In this document: positions 43,545 through 57,440 of the stretch, in pieces
Layout of the letters: the number at the start of each line of letters is the position of its first letter
How positions within the stretch are numbered: position 1 is the first letter of the stretch
Origin: Adiantum capillus-veneris
Taxonomy: Eukaryota; Streptophyta; Polypodiopsida; Polypodiales; Pteridaceae
Assembly (NCBI GenBank): GCA_014529385.2
Contig: CM043955.1
Coordinates: 145,834,140-145,898,139, forward strand
Direction: 5' to 3'
DNA length: 64,000 nucleotides
Notes under the pieces: model-generated
Databases searched by the model: none
Told to the model about the DNA's origin: nothing
The model's input: only the letters and a program-made list of their open reading frames with translations
Made by a program: the position numbers and the translations under genes

Positions 43545-45060
43545 AAGGAAGGAGGGAGTGTTTGCTGACAGTCATCATTCACTCACTCCCCTCTCAACCT
43601 TCCTCCCTGACCTCTTAATCTCCCAATCTTAGGGAATGTATATATATAACCTTATACTCACAAAAAATAAAATAAAGAGCAAGAGCAATTAGCAAACGAG
43701 TATGCACAATAAAAGTCAAAACATTGACTCAGACCTACACATTCACATCCGGTACACTGAAACAGAAATCTATGTCATAAAACACCTTTGATCCTCATCA
43801 CTCGAGTGATGGAGGGTAGGTAGAATTAGTACGATAGGAGTGTTTCTGTTTTAGAGTTGAGTGATTAGCAAAGTTCCTTTTTCCCACTGATGTGCCTCCT
43901 AGAGGTATTCTTTGTGTTTCCTAGTGTGTACAAGAGCGTTTTGCTGTTGTTAGGATCTGGACCTTCATGGAATCTTTCCCTCGTTCACACTTCAAATCAA
44001 GTGTGACCATCAACACAAACATATGTTTCTTGTCCATTAACATTGCCCCTTATCTTTTTGCATCCATGTTTGTCTGCTTTAATTGTGATTGGTAGCATAA
44101 TATTCAATGCATTTTCTTAGTATCAAACATTAAATTCAATGTAATTTTTTGTCATAATCACTTGTCTAGGTTTAAAAATCAAGCAGTCCGACTAAGCTAG
44201 TTTGACCAAGCTAGGTGTTACATATCTTCTCTTAATACCATGGGGAATGCCTTCCTAATAATCAATGGTTACTTAGGTTCTTAATCTGATTTAGGCAGCA
44301 TTGTGTGAAATGTACTAGGGCTTTCTAGTGGGCTTAGTCCCTATTGACCTTTAGCTTAAGTATTATAAAGGGAGTTTACTAGTGTGATGAGCTTGGGGAG
44401 GGTAACAGTGTTATATGACCCCCCAAAGTTACAAAATTAAAATGCTAAAAACGAACAAAAAAAAAAATCAAGTGCCACAATGTAAAATCTTAAGTTGGAA
44501 GAGAAATCTCAGCTTGATTTGGTACTTCACTCACATGTATCGCTTATGGTACTAGAGCCCTAGAGGTTCCCAATGTGGGCGCTTTTCCTTGAAAAGCAAA
44601 AAACCCAAGGCATACAAAATAAGCACACACATCAAAATTGAATCACTGTGAAAAGACTTTGGGGGATCAAAAAAAAAGGAAATAAGTCAGGTGATGATTT
44701 CATGAGCAATTCCTTTTATCGTAGCTTAACTACAAGGTCTTCTAGGTATAGCCTCTAGTCAGCCCTCGAACATGAAATACTTGGCTCTCGCGATTAAACA
44801 ACTTAATTGATCAGAGAAAATTAAGAAGCTTACCCATGGTATTAATAGTCGATCTCTAGTGCTTTTCAACCGTTAAATGCGCGACCCCATACTTGTTTAA
44901 TTTTTTACCTTTACATCTATTTATGCATTTGATTATATTGCAATTTAATCTTTATTGCTGACAAATGGTTTAAAATTATGTTACCTATCAAATTGTCTGC
45001 CTACAACTGCATATGCTTTTTAATCGCTTATGAGAATGCAATTACTGTGCCAATGTTGTT
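43545..45060 (+). repeat. Polypurine tract and candidate 3' LTR of E2
   Basis: AAGGAAGGAGGGAG (43545-43558) is followed by TGTTTGCTGACAG, the normal purine tract/LTR start pattern. A TATA-like TATATATATAACC at 43638-43650 lies about 80 bp inside. No second copy exists in the window, so the LTR end cannot be fixed; the right limit is arbitrary. No genes seen to 45060. Confidence 0.5.
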
Positions 45061-45770
45061 TGATTTTGCAGTGATGACTGAAGAAGGCTAAGGACATTCA
45101 TCTCAACTGCTCTTCCACCTCGACAAACCAGCTTCAACTCAATAGCTTCCGAGGACGGAATCGACATCAAGAAGGGGGGCATGTTAACCCTCACGGCTCA
45201 CGGACACCCTATCACCTACGACATACGTTGTACTATTTACTTGATAGAGCCAAGTACCGGGCTTGTCGGTCCAATAGGAAAAGGGTAAGAGTGATCTCCA
45301 ATGAGAGGCGCACTCTAACTGGAACATTCAAGGGATTAGTTGGCTAAGCATGGGCGCCCAAGTGTGAATGGGGCGAGCTCATATAAAAGTCAACTAAACC
45401 TAAAATTCACTCATTCTCTCATTTGTGCAATTGAAGACTGCTCTTGCTCCATCTCCATCTTCTTCTTCTTCATCTCCTTGTGTGTGTGTGTATGCGTGAG
45501 AGAGAGAAAGAGAGAGAGTGCGATTGAGCATTGCGGCGGCACGACGGCGGCGAGGCGGTTGAGCACGGCGTAGCGGCATCTCCCTCTTCTTCGCGGCGAG
45601 GAATCCTCCACAAAGCAAGCGTAGAGCAGTGAGTGACACACCATCGTCATCTTTGAGCTTACTAGTTTAGGCTTGTTGTGTGCTTGGAGCCATTTGTGGC
45701 TCACACGCGGTGTATCGGCAAGTTCCTTGCATTGACACGTGCGACAGACGCGCACAGTAGGGCAATTTAC
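45061..45770 (+). repeat. Retroelement 3' end and second candidate LTR
   Basis: AAGAAGGGGGGCA is followed by TGTTAACCCTCACGG at 45182, another purine tract/LTR junction. Inside, CATATAAAAG at 45390-45399 is a good TATA box. Upstream, 45070-45180 resembles a short 3' UTR. The LTR end is not defined; it may lie near the GCGCACA at about 45751-45757. No internal coding region of this element was found. Confidence 0.5.
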
Positions 45771-45862
45771 TAAGGGGTACTTAAGGCCCTAAGGCTAGTA
45801 TATAAGAAACACCTAGCCCACATTATATAGTAACTAATTCATTGCCCAATTGGTTGGTTTAG

Positions 45863-45974
<112 letters not shown>

Positions 45975-46310
45975 TTCTCCCCATTGCTCTATGCTTTTGC
46001 ATCATTGACTTTGACAACATTAGGGATCACAAAGGTTGTTTCCAAGAAAAATGAACCTTCCAAGCACTTACTATTTTTTGTCAAAGTATGAGATTTTAAA
46101 AACTTTAACTCTCTATTTCAACCATGAGAAATGTCCATTTCCAATTTTGAAAATTCCTACCCCCGATTTTATTCTGTTGAAGAATACCCTTTTGAAGTCA
46201 AAATTAAAATATCTATTGTGTGCAAATAGAAACTTACAAAGTGGATAAAAATAGAAAATTTTATAGAGAAATATATATCACAACATTCTTGAATGTTGAC
46301 TAAGTGTTTA

Positions 46311-46312
<2 letters not shown>

Positions 46313-46351
<39 letters not shown>
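46313..46351. repeat. (GT)n microsatellite
   Basis: About 19 GT units in an AT-rich region. Confidence 0.95.
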
Positions 46352-46352
<1 letters not shown>

Positions 46353-48600
46353 CATTCATGGTGTGTTCATAATGTAGGTGATTAGTACTAATCACACACA
46401 CCACAAGCAATGGAGAATGAGAAATTAATCATACATAATAAAGAGATGCAAATAGAGTGCTAGGATTGATTGATTCAAGCTTAATTGTGAGTACAAGAGG
46501 GGCTCTTTTATAGAGCAGATCAAAGGGCATCTTTGTGACATCATTGGTGATGTGTTGGGCAACCTCTAGAGGTGTAAATTAGCTTGATAGCTCATGGATG
46601 CTCATGTGGGGGTGTATTTGGAGGATCCAAGGGTCAAAAGGTAGTGTATGCAAGCATATACTAAAGCTAAGCAAAGTAGCTAGTAAAGGTTCCATGTATC
46701 TAGTCACAATGTGCAAGAGGAGGTCTGATCAAGGCACAAAATCTAACAAGCCTCCCCTTGTTCGTGTTTGAGAGTGCCCTTCTAGTGGGGTCTAAGTCTC
46801 CCATCTAGATAGGCTCACAAAGTAGTGTACCTCCCCTAGAGAACTAGTACCAGTGGGGTGTAGGTAGGTCAAATATCCTCCCTGGAGAATTGTCAACTAG
46901 GTTGAGGACGTCAAAGTTTCCTCCCCTTGAGAATAGTGGTCAACAAGGTGGTAGGACAAAGCAAAGTCAATTTTGGTGGACAAATACAACAGTCAAAATA
47001 TTGTGTTTGGAGAATACCTTCAATACCAAATGGTGCTAGTGTGTTTGTGTAGTAGGAGGAATGGTCAACAACCCGCCTTTACTTGCTTTGTTGTTGTCAA
47101 ATTTGTTGTTGTTATCAAATCTGTCTTCTTCTTGGTCTTTATGGTCTTAAATTTTGTTGGCATCTCCTCCCCTCAACCTGGAGCCATCCAAGCGAGTTGT
47201 TTGTGTTGATGTTTGTGGTGTAGGCATTGCATACATATCAATGACTATGCTACTAATGAATGCCGACAAGAGAGGTCTTACCATGTTCTCAATGGTAGTG
47301 TCTAGTTCTTTTTCAAATGGCATATGCATATAGCTCGAATAGGAAGCTGTTGAGAGAAATTTTGATTGCCTTTTTCTAATGTCGAAAAACTGCTTGTTGC
47401 TTGTAGACTCCTATGGGAATGAGCCCTCTGCTGAGACGAGCCTCAGTTAAGTTACTAGCCGTGGGAACAACGGCCTTTGGGCTCTTGGCTTGACTTTGGA
47501 AAATAGGCTTCAGGACCCCTATGTGAATGCCCCCAGTGGACCTGCTTAAAGCACAAAATGGGCGTCCGGATGCAAAGTTTAAAGCATTGAGCGTGTGTGC
47601 AGGCCATTATGGACCCAAATTTTTGGTTCAACTCACTTGATCGCCAATCTCAAGTTTGGAAGGTGGCCAAACACCCTGTGGTGCATGAAATCCATCATGT
47701 GGACCCAACCAGGTGAATAGAGTGGAGTTGAAGAGTTTTGGCATCCTGATGCAAGCCTCAAAAAAAACTTTCTTTCGCGTGTGTGACCAGTAGCTATCCG
47801 ATCCGCCACGGGCCTCAAATCGATCAAAAGACAAATTTTGAAGTCCTTCAAGATTCCCCAATCTAAAATTAGGTTGCTTGAACCCTCAACCTCGTGACTC
47901 ACCGAGAATAGGGAGTTTCCCCTAAACCATGCCACCAAATTTTCTTGGTCGTTGAGGGAGTCAACTCTATAAGTCTTAAGCTCTATATAGCAGTTAACTT
48001 GAGACCTTAAGAGCTCAAAAGAGCTCCAAATTAAGCATGAGAGGACTCATATGAAATCTATGGGAAGGGGGATTTGTAAACATGCAATTGTTTTGCAGAG
48101 AATCAAGGTTGAATTGGGCTACAAAATAGGATTTGTAGCACACACACAACTAATCAATCATGGGCTTATTATGCAAAAATTCTATATGCAAAACCATGTA
48201 GTTTAAATATTTCCTTGATGAATATGTGATCAATGTTTGAGGATTTCTAGGTCACGTGAGCATATCTACCACTACTAGGATTGAATCATACCCTCCTTAA
48301 ATGGTGGGAAGGCTCGTAACAAAATCCATGTTAATAAAGGAGGTCGACAATTTTGTGTATCAAAGGATGCAATTTTTTGTCCAAAAAGGAGGTGGACAAT
48401 TTTATGATTTCGGTCTTTCATAACTCCTACACACAATCTCCAATTTGAGCAAAAAATTGTAGATATGTGCTTTGCATGACAAGCTCTTTCCATAGATATG
48501 TTACATGATATGGTTTTACCTGCTAGATTTTAATTTTCATTTTGGGAGAAAATTTTGAATTCAAATGAACTAGAATTTTGCCCGTTTGATTTTAAAAGTT
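46352..48600. other. No supported gene; possible minus-strand tRNA-derived SINE near 47880-47935
   Basis: No convincing coding region. On the minus strand from about 47935, TGGCATGGTTTAGG is followed about 45 bp later by GAGGGTTCAAGC, which resemble the A and B boxes of a tRNA-related promoter. No poly(A) tail or target duplication could be found, so the SINE reading is weak. CTCTTTTATAGAGC near 46504 may be an inverted TATA box of an old LTR. Confidence 0.3.
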
Positions 48601-51600
48601 GTCCTTCAATTGCTTTCTTGATATTAAAGGTGTGACTTAACTTGCCAAATAAAGAGGCCCTCCTAAACCCCATTGTCTTCCTACTGGGCTACCATGGGCT
48701 TCACACACGATTTCCTTTCTTAGAGAACAATCCATGGAGAAATACATCCTTTGTGTATAGTAAAGACATCCATCATTGATTGAATAATTTTGTAGCATTG
48801 CCCTTTTCTTGATGGCAACAATATTTGATTGTCCCTCTTGGGTCATGACTATAAGTTTTTGATAGTAAAGATCAAGGTGTGCTACACTTGATTTGATCAA
48901 CAATAGGAATATTCAACATTGATATTGTATTCAAAAAGGAATTTCATTTGAGAGCATCAGATGCTGCATTCTCATTTCCTAGATGCTATTTTTAATCAAA
49001 ATCATACTCTTGTAAGATCTCTACCCATCTTTGTTGGTGCATGTTGAGCAAAAATCCACTTTAGACTCTTGTGGTCAGACATAAGCTAAAACTTTCACCC
49101 CAAAAGATAATGTATACATAGCTTTAAAGGAGTGAATTACAGCTAAGAGCTCTAAATTGTGGGTAGCATAGTTTGCTTCATAAGGCTTAAGCTTTTAAAA
49201 TGTGTAACCAACCAGTCTTGCATCTTGAGATAAGAAGTCTCCAAGAGCAAGACTGCTTGCATCTGTGGTGACTCCAAATCCCTTGGTAAAATTTGGAAGC
49301 TTTAACCCTAGTGCTAAAGTGAGGATAAAATTTCACTTTCAAAAAATTTATGTGAAGGGATAGCCATTTTGTCTTGGATTTTTTCTCAAGAAGAATAGTC
49401 AAAGATGCTGATATTTGGAAATATTTTTTTATGAAGATTCTATATCATTTGGTCATTCCTAAGAATGAGCAAATGTACCTAACTATCTTAGAAAGTTGGC
49501 CATTCAAGTATATCCTTCACTTTTGTGGGATCTACTAAAATGCCATCCTCAAAGACAATGAATCCATTATACTCTATCTTGGGTGTTTAGAAGCTACATT
49601 TACGCCTTTTAGCATAAATCTTATGCTAACATAAGATTTCAAGCATAGTGCGCACATTCTTCTCATGCTCATCCATTGTTTTGGAGTAGACAAGTATGTC
49701 ATCAAAGAAAACAAGGAAAAATTCATCCAAGTAGGGAAGAAATATGTCTTGCACAAGATGATGAAAGGTTGTAGGGGCATTGGTTAACCCAAAAGGTAGT
49801 ATTGTGAATTCATAGTGACCATATCATGTGTTGAAAGCTATTATGGTTATGTCCTCATCCTTCCTTATATACTAATAGCCAGACCTGAGATCAATTTTAG
49901 TGAAAAGTTTTGATCCATGAAGTATGTCAAGGAGATAATCAATCCTTGGGATTAGGTACTTATTTTTCATTGTAACTTGATTCAATCCCACGTAATAATT
50001 ATATAGACAAAGTGCACCATCCTCCTTCCTCTAAAAAGGAATGGGTACTCCCCAAGGCACCCCAAGGCAAACTACTAGGACATATGAATCCTTGCTCTAG
50101 AAGTAGATGAAGTTGCTCTTTCAACTTAATAGCTTCAGGGAGAGACATCTTATAAGGTCTTTTTGAAACTGGTTCAACCCTGGGTATCTAATCAATAGCA
50201 TGATATAATTCTCTTGGTGGTAGAAGAGTGGTTATCTCTTCAAGGAAAAAATCTAAGAATTTGTTAAGCAATGAGGGTCCAAAATCTATGGTGGGTTCTT
50301 CTACTTTGTTGAGTTTAATGAGATAGATTTGTTGTCCTTTCCTTGCTGCTTTGAGAAGTCAATATGCTTTGCATAAGGAAGGTTGTTTCTTCCTTACTTT
50401 GCCATAAATGTTCACTCTATTTCCTTTCTTTTTTTCAAATGAAATACTTGCCTTAGAGAAATGAATGTTTGCCTTGTTTTTCACTATCCAATCTATCCCA
50501 AGTATGCTTTTATAAATCCCCGAGACAAGTACCCAAAAAAATCCAAGTGTTTATTCATCTCCTAGCTCAAACTCTAAGTTTTCCATAGAATAGCATGATA
50601 TCTCTTCCTTTCCACTAGCCATCTCTAAAACCAATCTTTTTGTTTTTTTAATCAAGTTGTAACTTTCACAAACATTTTGGTGAAAGAAAGGAATGTATGC
50701 TACCACAATCAATTATAAATTAAAAAAGAGTTACCTTGATGGCTTGCCAGAGTTTGGATAACTAGCCTCAATGATCTACGTTTGCATTGATAGTGACTCT
50801 TTCTTCCTCTAAGAACCACCCTTTTAATTTTGTAATTTAACGTTGCTTTGGGAAAATTGATGTTTAAGCTTTGGGCATTTATTCTTGTAATGACAAAGCA
50901 TTAGGAAGAGAATCGAGTCTAGGAGGGCCACTTTATTTGGTAATTTTAGGGAGTCAACCTTAAGTATAGCTTTTGAATTCAAATAGGAAAAATGGCTAGT
51001 TTATTTGATTCAAATGTTTTCTCCAAGATGAAATTTAAAACCTAGTGGGTAAAACTATATCACGTAGCATATTTACAAAAAAAAGTTTGCATGTAGATCA
51101 CAGATCTATAATCTTTGGTCAAATTGGAGATTTTATGTAAGAGTTATGGAAGGCCGAAAATCATAAATTTCCACCTCCTTTTTGGGGGGAAGTGCGTCCT
51201 ATGACTGTCTTACACCTCTCTTACACACCCACCATTCCTGCACACATGGCATGCACCTATTCATCAAAATGTTAATCACTTCCATAATCTCATGGAAAAT
51301 AAAAGAGGTCCTCCTAGGCCCATCCTCTTCCTAATGCTCAGTACAATTGAAGGATCTAACCTCCTTGTGAGGTTTAGGGGTGACAATAGCATAGGCTCTA
51401 ATAAGTCGATTGCCAGGGCATTTTCCAAAGGAGTTTCCATGATTTTCATGGAGAGTCGCTTGATTATAGCCCGTAGACTTTTTCTCATAGGGTGAAACCT
51501 CTTTCAGTTATCACAACTCTTGACTTATTTTGCCAAAGGCTTTGCACAAATTAGGGCATCGTGTAAGGTAGTTGGCCTCATGAATTCAAGCCGAGAATCC

Positions 51601-52000
51601 AATGGCGCATTCAATCCTTGGCAGAACCAAGAAAACTATGGGTGATTGAGAGCATACTTTGCAAGAGTCACAGACATGGAGTAGTTGTGTGAAGGTGGAA
51701 GATAATAATATGCCATAGCTTGCTTAACGGTTTTCCAAGTGTGAGTTACTTTCCTCACACTATTATCTTTACACCAAAGGTTCCACCAAATCTTAGCTTC
51801 TCTTGTCAGTCAAAATTCAACAAGCATGTTTTGATTTTTAGCTCTAGTACTAGCAGAGTACAAAAGTAATCATATGCCTTGATCCATACTTTTGCATCTC
51901 TTTCAATCTTGGCACTTGTCCCATTGAAGCTGCATTTGCATAATCAAGAGCTTATTTTCTTGCACATTAGTATAGAAATCATTCTCAAAATAACCCAGCT
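48600..52000 (-). mobile_element. Heavily decayed Ty3/gypsy element, minus strand
   Basis: Recognisable pieces in order along the minus strand. Gag: FCQGLNAPLDSRLEF and TTLHDALICAKPLAK, about 51620-51500. RT: RPYKMSLPEAIKLKEQLHLL near 50150, LIPRIDYLLDILHGSKLFTK near 49930, FGLTNAPTTF near 49780, and VFFDDILVYSK at 49681-49713. RNase H: SDHKSLKWIFAQHAPTK near 49060. Integrase zinc-region remnant: INDGCLYYTQR and KEIVCEAHGSPVG, 48780-48680. It has many stops. The RT resembles the common chromovirus type and is not close to E1. Confidence 0.75.
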
Positions 52001-53270
52001 AAACAAAAGACTTAAGAATTCAAAACCATGGAGTGGGACTAAGTAGACCTTAGAGCTCACATATTTCAACCCCTTTGATTTATTGCTACATACATCATGT
52101 ACAAGTGTGTCTTATGTACAAAACATCATACATGATATAAGATTACTTAGCAAAGTTAGGTACATCCCTTCAACAATAAGAAATGATGGAGGTCATTTAA
52201 AGATTTTTAGGATGCAAAGTTGTATAGATAAGGGAGATAAACCAAAAGAAAAGTCACCTTGAAAACTATCCTATCATATGATAGGGTGCTTGTAACCTCA
52301 TCATATACCCAACAATTTGTAATTTTTGGGCACCCATTTTTTATTACATAATCTTCTTTATATGGGGTACCAGTAAACTAGTATAGGCTAATCATCTTAA
52401 GCCTCTCCATTAAGTTGATACATTTGAGATGATTGTATGAAAAACAAGAAATTTTTTGTGGCCAAATCCATCCTTTATGCCAACCATCTTGACTATGCCT
52501 ATAGAGAGAAAGAGTGATCTTATCAATGGATCATGGTGTTGCAAAAAGAGTAGCTAGGGGACCTACACGTAGTCTCAAAGATAAATTGGAATAACAAGAA
52601 ATGTAAATATGTATCCAAAAGTTCCTAGGATTTGTACACAACATTACTTAGAACAATAAATTACAAGAGATTTTTGAACATACATTTTTATCATTCATTT
52701 TTACTCAAAATATGAACATACATCTTGATTGTATATAAACTCAAGCCTAGAGTTTAGTAGCAGTTAGTAGGGAGGATCCTTATTTGCTTCTAGAAGATGG
52801 TAGAGGTTTCTAGAAGTGGTGATGATCCCCTATAATTATGGAAAAACGACCACTTGATCTCACAACACTATGCAAACAACTTCATTGTAGACCCAAGTGT
52901 TCTTGAGTATATTGAGACCATTGATGGTTACATAAGTAACTTGGGGGCTAATAATAAACCAAAACATGTAGACTATCTTCAAAAAAAAATTGAAAATTGA
53001 ATCCTCCTCAAGCTAGATCTAGCATTTCCAACTTGTTTAGCTCGGATGTTAAAAAAAGGCACACTATCGATGCCAAAAATTGTATTTTTTCCATCCTTCT
53101 TAAATTATTGTGAAGTGACAAAGGGTCAGCTTCTCCATGATGAACCGAAATCCAATGACTCAAAAGCTCTAGACAATAGATAGCTAAACACACAAAAAAT
53201 TTGTCAAGAGATAGAGAAGGAGAGAGCTTGAGCTCTTGCAAGCACACACACAAAGATGGAGGCAAAAGAT
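52001..53270. other. No gene recognised
   Basis: AT-rich sequence without a coding region. The last 250 bp, read on the minus strand, include CTTTGTGTGTGTGCTTGCAAGAGC and may belong to the downstream part of the copia LTR; this is unproven. Confidence 0.4.
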
Positions 53271-53679
53271 TGTACTTCTTTTTCGCGAACTCAAGATAAG
53301 AGGTCTACAAAACATAAGGGAAAATACAACATAAAGGGGGAACTAGTATAGTGGTCTAGTATGAACCGCTAGGGAGTGAGGTGAGTAGATAACTGTGACA
53401 TCACTCTGGTAGGTAGACCACCTTGATGTAGTACATTTGTACTATCACTAGCGAAGATACGTGTATCCACCAAGGTGTGCCAACGATGATGATTGTCGGT
53501 GTTAGTCATCCACAAGTTGTACATTTGAGCTTGACATCTCAACACTCCCCCTCAAGCTCAACCCCATCTCTCGTATGCCATGCATTGCTCAAAACTATCG
53601 TAGCTTCACTGCTCCAAGGGCCTTCATGAAGATATCTATAACCTGATCATCCGTCGCAACATACTAAAGGTCAATGTTG

Positions 53680-54262
53680 CCTGCTAAGACCCTCTCTCTG
53701 ATGAAGTGGTAGTGCACCTCAATGTGCTTTGTCTTAGCATGAAACACTGCGTTTCATGCCAACTGTATGCTACTGAGTTTGTCACAATAGATGACAATCG
53801 ACCCCTGTACATGTACTCCAAAGTCGTAAAGTACCAATCCCAACCATGCTGCCTCACATGACACCACTGCAGCACCCCTATACTCTGCCTATGAACTCAA
53901 AGGAGCAACTGTAGGTTTCTTCTTGCTTCTCCATGTGATAGCAGCACTCCCAAGTGAGAACATAAATTTGTTGGTAGACCTACGATGGTATGTACTACGA
54001 GCCCAATCCTCATCTGTGTAGTCATAGAGCTACAACTCCACATCGGCCATATAAAAGAGTGTGTAATCCAAAGTAGCCCTCACATAGTGCAAAGTGCACC
54101 TCATTGCATCCAAGTGTGGTTTCCTGGGAGACTACATAAACTGACTCACCAATCCAACTGTGTAGCTCAAGTACGGATGTGATATAGTCAAGTAGATCAA
54201 GCTACCTCCAATCTTCATGTACATGGTAGCATTATCAAGCACTTGACATGCATCATTCCCCA
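53680..54262 (-). pseudogene. Copia RNase H remnant
   Basis: Minus-strand pieces in changing frames: SAAITWRSKKKPTVAPLSS, AEYRGAAVVSCEAAWL (usually AEY.A...A..EA.WL in copia), CDKLSSIQLAWNAVFHAKTK, HIEVHYHFIRERV and VIDIFMKALGAVKL. This is the last polyprotein domain, which degrades RNA in the hybrid. Several stops are present. Confidence 0.65.
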
Positions 54263-54272
54263 GTTTCAAATT

Positions 54273-54888
54273 CTAATCTAAGGGCATTGCAATTGGCTTA
54301 CAATCAGCTATACAATACTTTTCCAACATATTTAAAGCATATTGCCTTTGTGACAGCCATACACCTTCTTCCATGCGAATAATTTCAATGCCCAAGAAAT
54401 ACCGCAAGTCTCCCAAGTCTTTCATGTCAAACTCCTGCATAAATAGAGCATGCGCGTCCTCTACTTCAACCACGTTATCACCTCCAACAATCAAATCATC
54501 CACATAGATACATATTACCACAAATTCTTGTCTCATTCTTCCACACATACAATGAATGGTGTGCATAGGACATCTCAAAGCCCAATGAAATGAAGAATGC
54601 CACAATCCTCTCATACCAAGCTCTAGGTGCTTGATTCAGACCATACAATGCTTTCTTTAACCTGCATACAAGGTCACATAGCCTCATATTTTCATAACCT
54701 TATGGCTGCTCCATATACACAGTTTCCGCCAAGTCTCCATTCAAAAATGCATTCTTTACATCCATTTGTTTCAACACCCATTTTAATGTGACACTCACGG
54801 CCATAAACACACGAACAGTAGCCATCTTAGCTACCAGGCTGAACGTCTCCTCAGTCAATGATTCAATTCTATACATAGCATTCGTCAA
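54273..54888 (-). pseudogene. Copia reverse transcriptase remnant
   Basis: Pieces in order: [20 protein letters not shown] and VYMEQP; VCRLKKALYGLNQAPRAWYE; the catalytic YVDDLIVGGDN (about 54506-54474); FDMKDLGDLRYFLGIEI; WLSQRQYALNMLEKY. These are the hallmarks of plant Ty1/copia RT. Frame changes occur near 54690 and 54550. Confidence 0.82.
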
Positions 54889-55845
54889 GAGCTAACAACA
54901 CCTTTGGATTCAAATCATAAGTGAAGACTAGTACACATGATGGATATGGCATGTCAGGAACAACATCAACATGTGGATACTCAATGACATTAAACTCCTC
55001 TATCTTCACATTGCTCTTAGGAGGTGCAAAAATTACAGCAATGGCTTTATTCTTCTCTCTTTGTAGCAAAAGACAATCTTCATGTGTCCTTTCTTGTGAC
55101 AATGGTAGCATTCAATGTTCCTCATGTCACATCCACGGACCTTGCTATGTGCATTCTTATGATCTTAAGAATGATTGCGAGTGCGACAAGGACCTCTATG
55201 ACTTTGATTTTTTCTCTTGCTACTTCCACTTACCATATACTCATGCCCATAGTATCAAGAGACTCACGTCGAATCTCTTCCATGAGCAAAGCACTAGTAA
55301 CATCACTAAAAACGAGCTTGCCCTTAGAGACGAGGGCAATGTTAAATATATCCCTTGATGCAAACACAGAACATAGCAAGAAAATGGCTTTCATTTCAAC
55401 ATCAGATATAAGCCCCTTTGATGTCAAATGAGTAAACACATTGTTAAACTTGTTTAGGTGTGAGCTGACACTGCTACCTTCTTTCATGTTACAACACATA
55501 AGCTTCTTCATTAAAAAAAAACTTAGCTCGAAGCATTTTTTGCATCCCAAATGCTAAGCATAAAGACTCCCACAATTCTTTAGCATTGGTCTTGTCCATA
55601 ATTGTGAAGAATATAGACTCACCAAGATGAAACCTAATAGTTTCCATGGCTGGAGCATCAAGCTCCTCCCATTGATCATCATTGTAAAAACCCTCTTTGC
55701 GCTCTTTTAATGGCCCTACAAATCCTTTGTTGATTAGGACATCAACCAATCTCTGCTTCCATACAGTGAAATTTGTACCATTAAATTTCTTAATGTAGTA
55801 TTCTTTCTCAAAAGATCCAACCATACTGACAAGAGCTAACTGCAA
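54889..55845 (-). pseudogene. Copia gag with zinc knuckle, joined to RT by a deletion
   Basis: Begins near MVGSFEKEYYIKKFNGTNFT at about 55821. It continues VWKQRLVDVLINKGFVGPL, WESLCLAFGMQKMLRAKFFF, a slip in the A-run at 55515-55522, SVSSHLNKFNNVFTHLTSKG and then a zinc knuckle CYHCHKKGHMKIVFC (near 55105; one residue longer than canonical before the last Cys). From about 54960 the sense runs straight into pre-RT sequence, so protease and integrase (normally over 2 kb) are absent. Confidence 0.75.
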
Positions 55846-57440
55846 GAGAGTAACGCTAACTTATTGGCAAATTTTTAGCAAAAATATTAGCAGAGTGTCC
55901 TCAGAGATCAAAATCTCAACTAGAAACTTATCAAAATCACTGCAATGTCAATGCAAAAAAGAGTGCGGTAAGAAAACTAGAGGACTCATGGAAAAATTCA
56001 ACACAGTCTTCTCTGTACAAAGATCAAAATCTCAAGAAAAACTGAGCAAAAAACAATCCATAAATCAACAAAGGGTGTTGACAAGGCATAAATTGGCATA
56101 TAACGCTCAAAGAAACTATTGATGTCAAAGCACCTATACCCGTCTATGCATGTCCTATGGCGAGGCCCACGAATGGGACTTTCCAACAACCTAATCCACA
56201 CTAGGTAACCTAGGACCAGTGCTCGGCTTCAAAAAACCTCGCGCAACAACCCTCATGAAAGGTTACACAGACACGACTAGCCACAGTCTTAGAAAGGGTT
56301 CCTTTGGACCGGGTTTCAAGAATGGTCGGACTGCCAAAACAAGCCAAAATTGGCTCCACAATGAGGTACAATGGTAATACACTCATGGTGGGAATCCTGC
56401 GAAGAAAACCTGTAATTGTGGAGACTTGTGACTCCGGCACACTGAGAAAAAACTCTTAACATGTGAGTCATCAATCGCTAAGCATCACATAACCGAGCCA
56501 CAATAGTCATACATAAAAAACTATGCAAAACAAAGCACTAAGAAGCCAAAGACTAACTCAAAACTTCTCTTTCTGATGATGCCATAAAAATCATCGTATC
56601 GATGTTGAATCTGGCGCCGATATCAACGTCGAAGAAGCTGATGCCAAGAAAAAAATGCTAAATATCAATGTCGATTTTTGTCACCGAACAGTGTCGAGTT
56701 TTGAGAAAGCCAATGTGCTCATTTGTCACTTGCTATGCCGAAGTTTCCGAAGCTATGAAGATTCGTTGATCGACACCACGATCTCAAAAGATGATGTTGC
56801 TACTTTGATGTCGAAGAGCTATGTGTGTCTGTGTGTGTGTTTGTGTTTGGAAGCACGATGCCGATATGTGTGTGTGTGTGTTTTCAAAAACACAATTCCG
56901 ATGTGTGTGTGTGTCAAAAACACAACGCGAATGTGTGTGAGTGTCTGCACAAAGGATACACATTGTTGCAAAAAAAAAAATCAAAAATAGGTCAAATAAA
57001 TACCATCATTGCGTCCAAAACGTGCCAAAACCCCCAAAACAACTCCTGGGTTGCACAAATCTGAGACCGTATGTGGAAATTATGGCCAAAAATGTTTTTT
57101 TTGGGCCCAAAAAATGCACTTGCACAAACCTATTTTTGCTAATCTACCACACTATGGGTTGAATAACCACAACAAAATGGTCCCAGATCCCCAAAAAAAT
57201 AGCTCCTAAATGAGCTAAACAAAAGCTGAAGATCTTAGCTCCACAATCCCATACATGGCTACAAATTTTTTGGTCCAAATCATGTTCTAAGCACACACCA
57301 ATGCACTCCAATGCATGTGCAATAAAATGACAACACTTTGGTTGAATAATCTCCGCTATAAGCACTCAAGAACGGTTTCAAATCAACTCCAAATAGTGAA
57401 CAAAGCACTCACAACAATGAAACTCTGTCGCCGACAATCT
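55846..57440. other. Copia leader, TG-rich repeats
   Basis: Non-coding leader between primer site and gag (minus orientation). It includes short (TG)n stretches and a ~30-bp tandem unit TGTGTGTGTGTCAAAAACACAA-type near 56880-56945. Confidence 0.4.

Noticed and set aside
47628-47938. Two overlapping minus-strand frames of 77 and 101 residues
   Set aside because: No domain or codon evidence; the region fits better as a weak SINE-like remnant.
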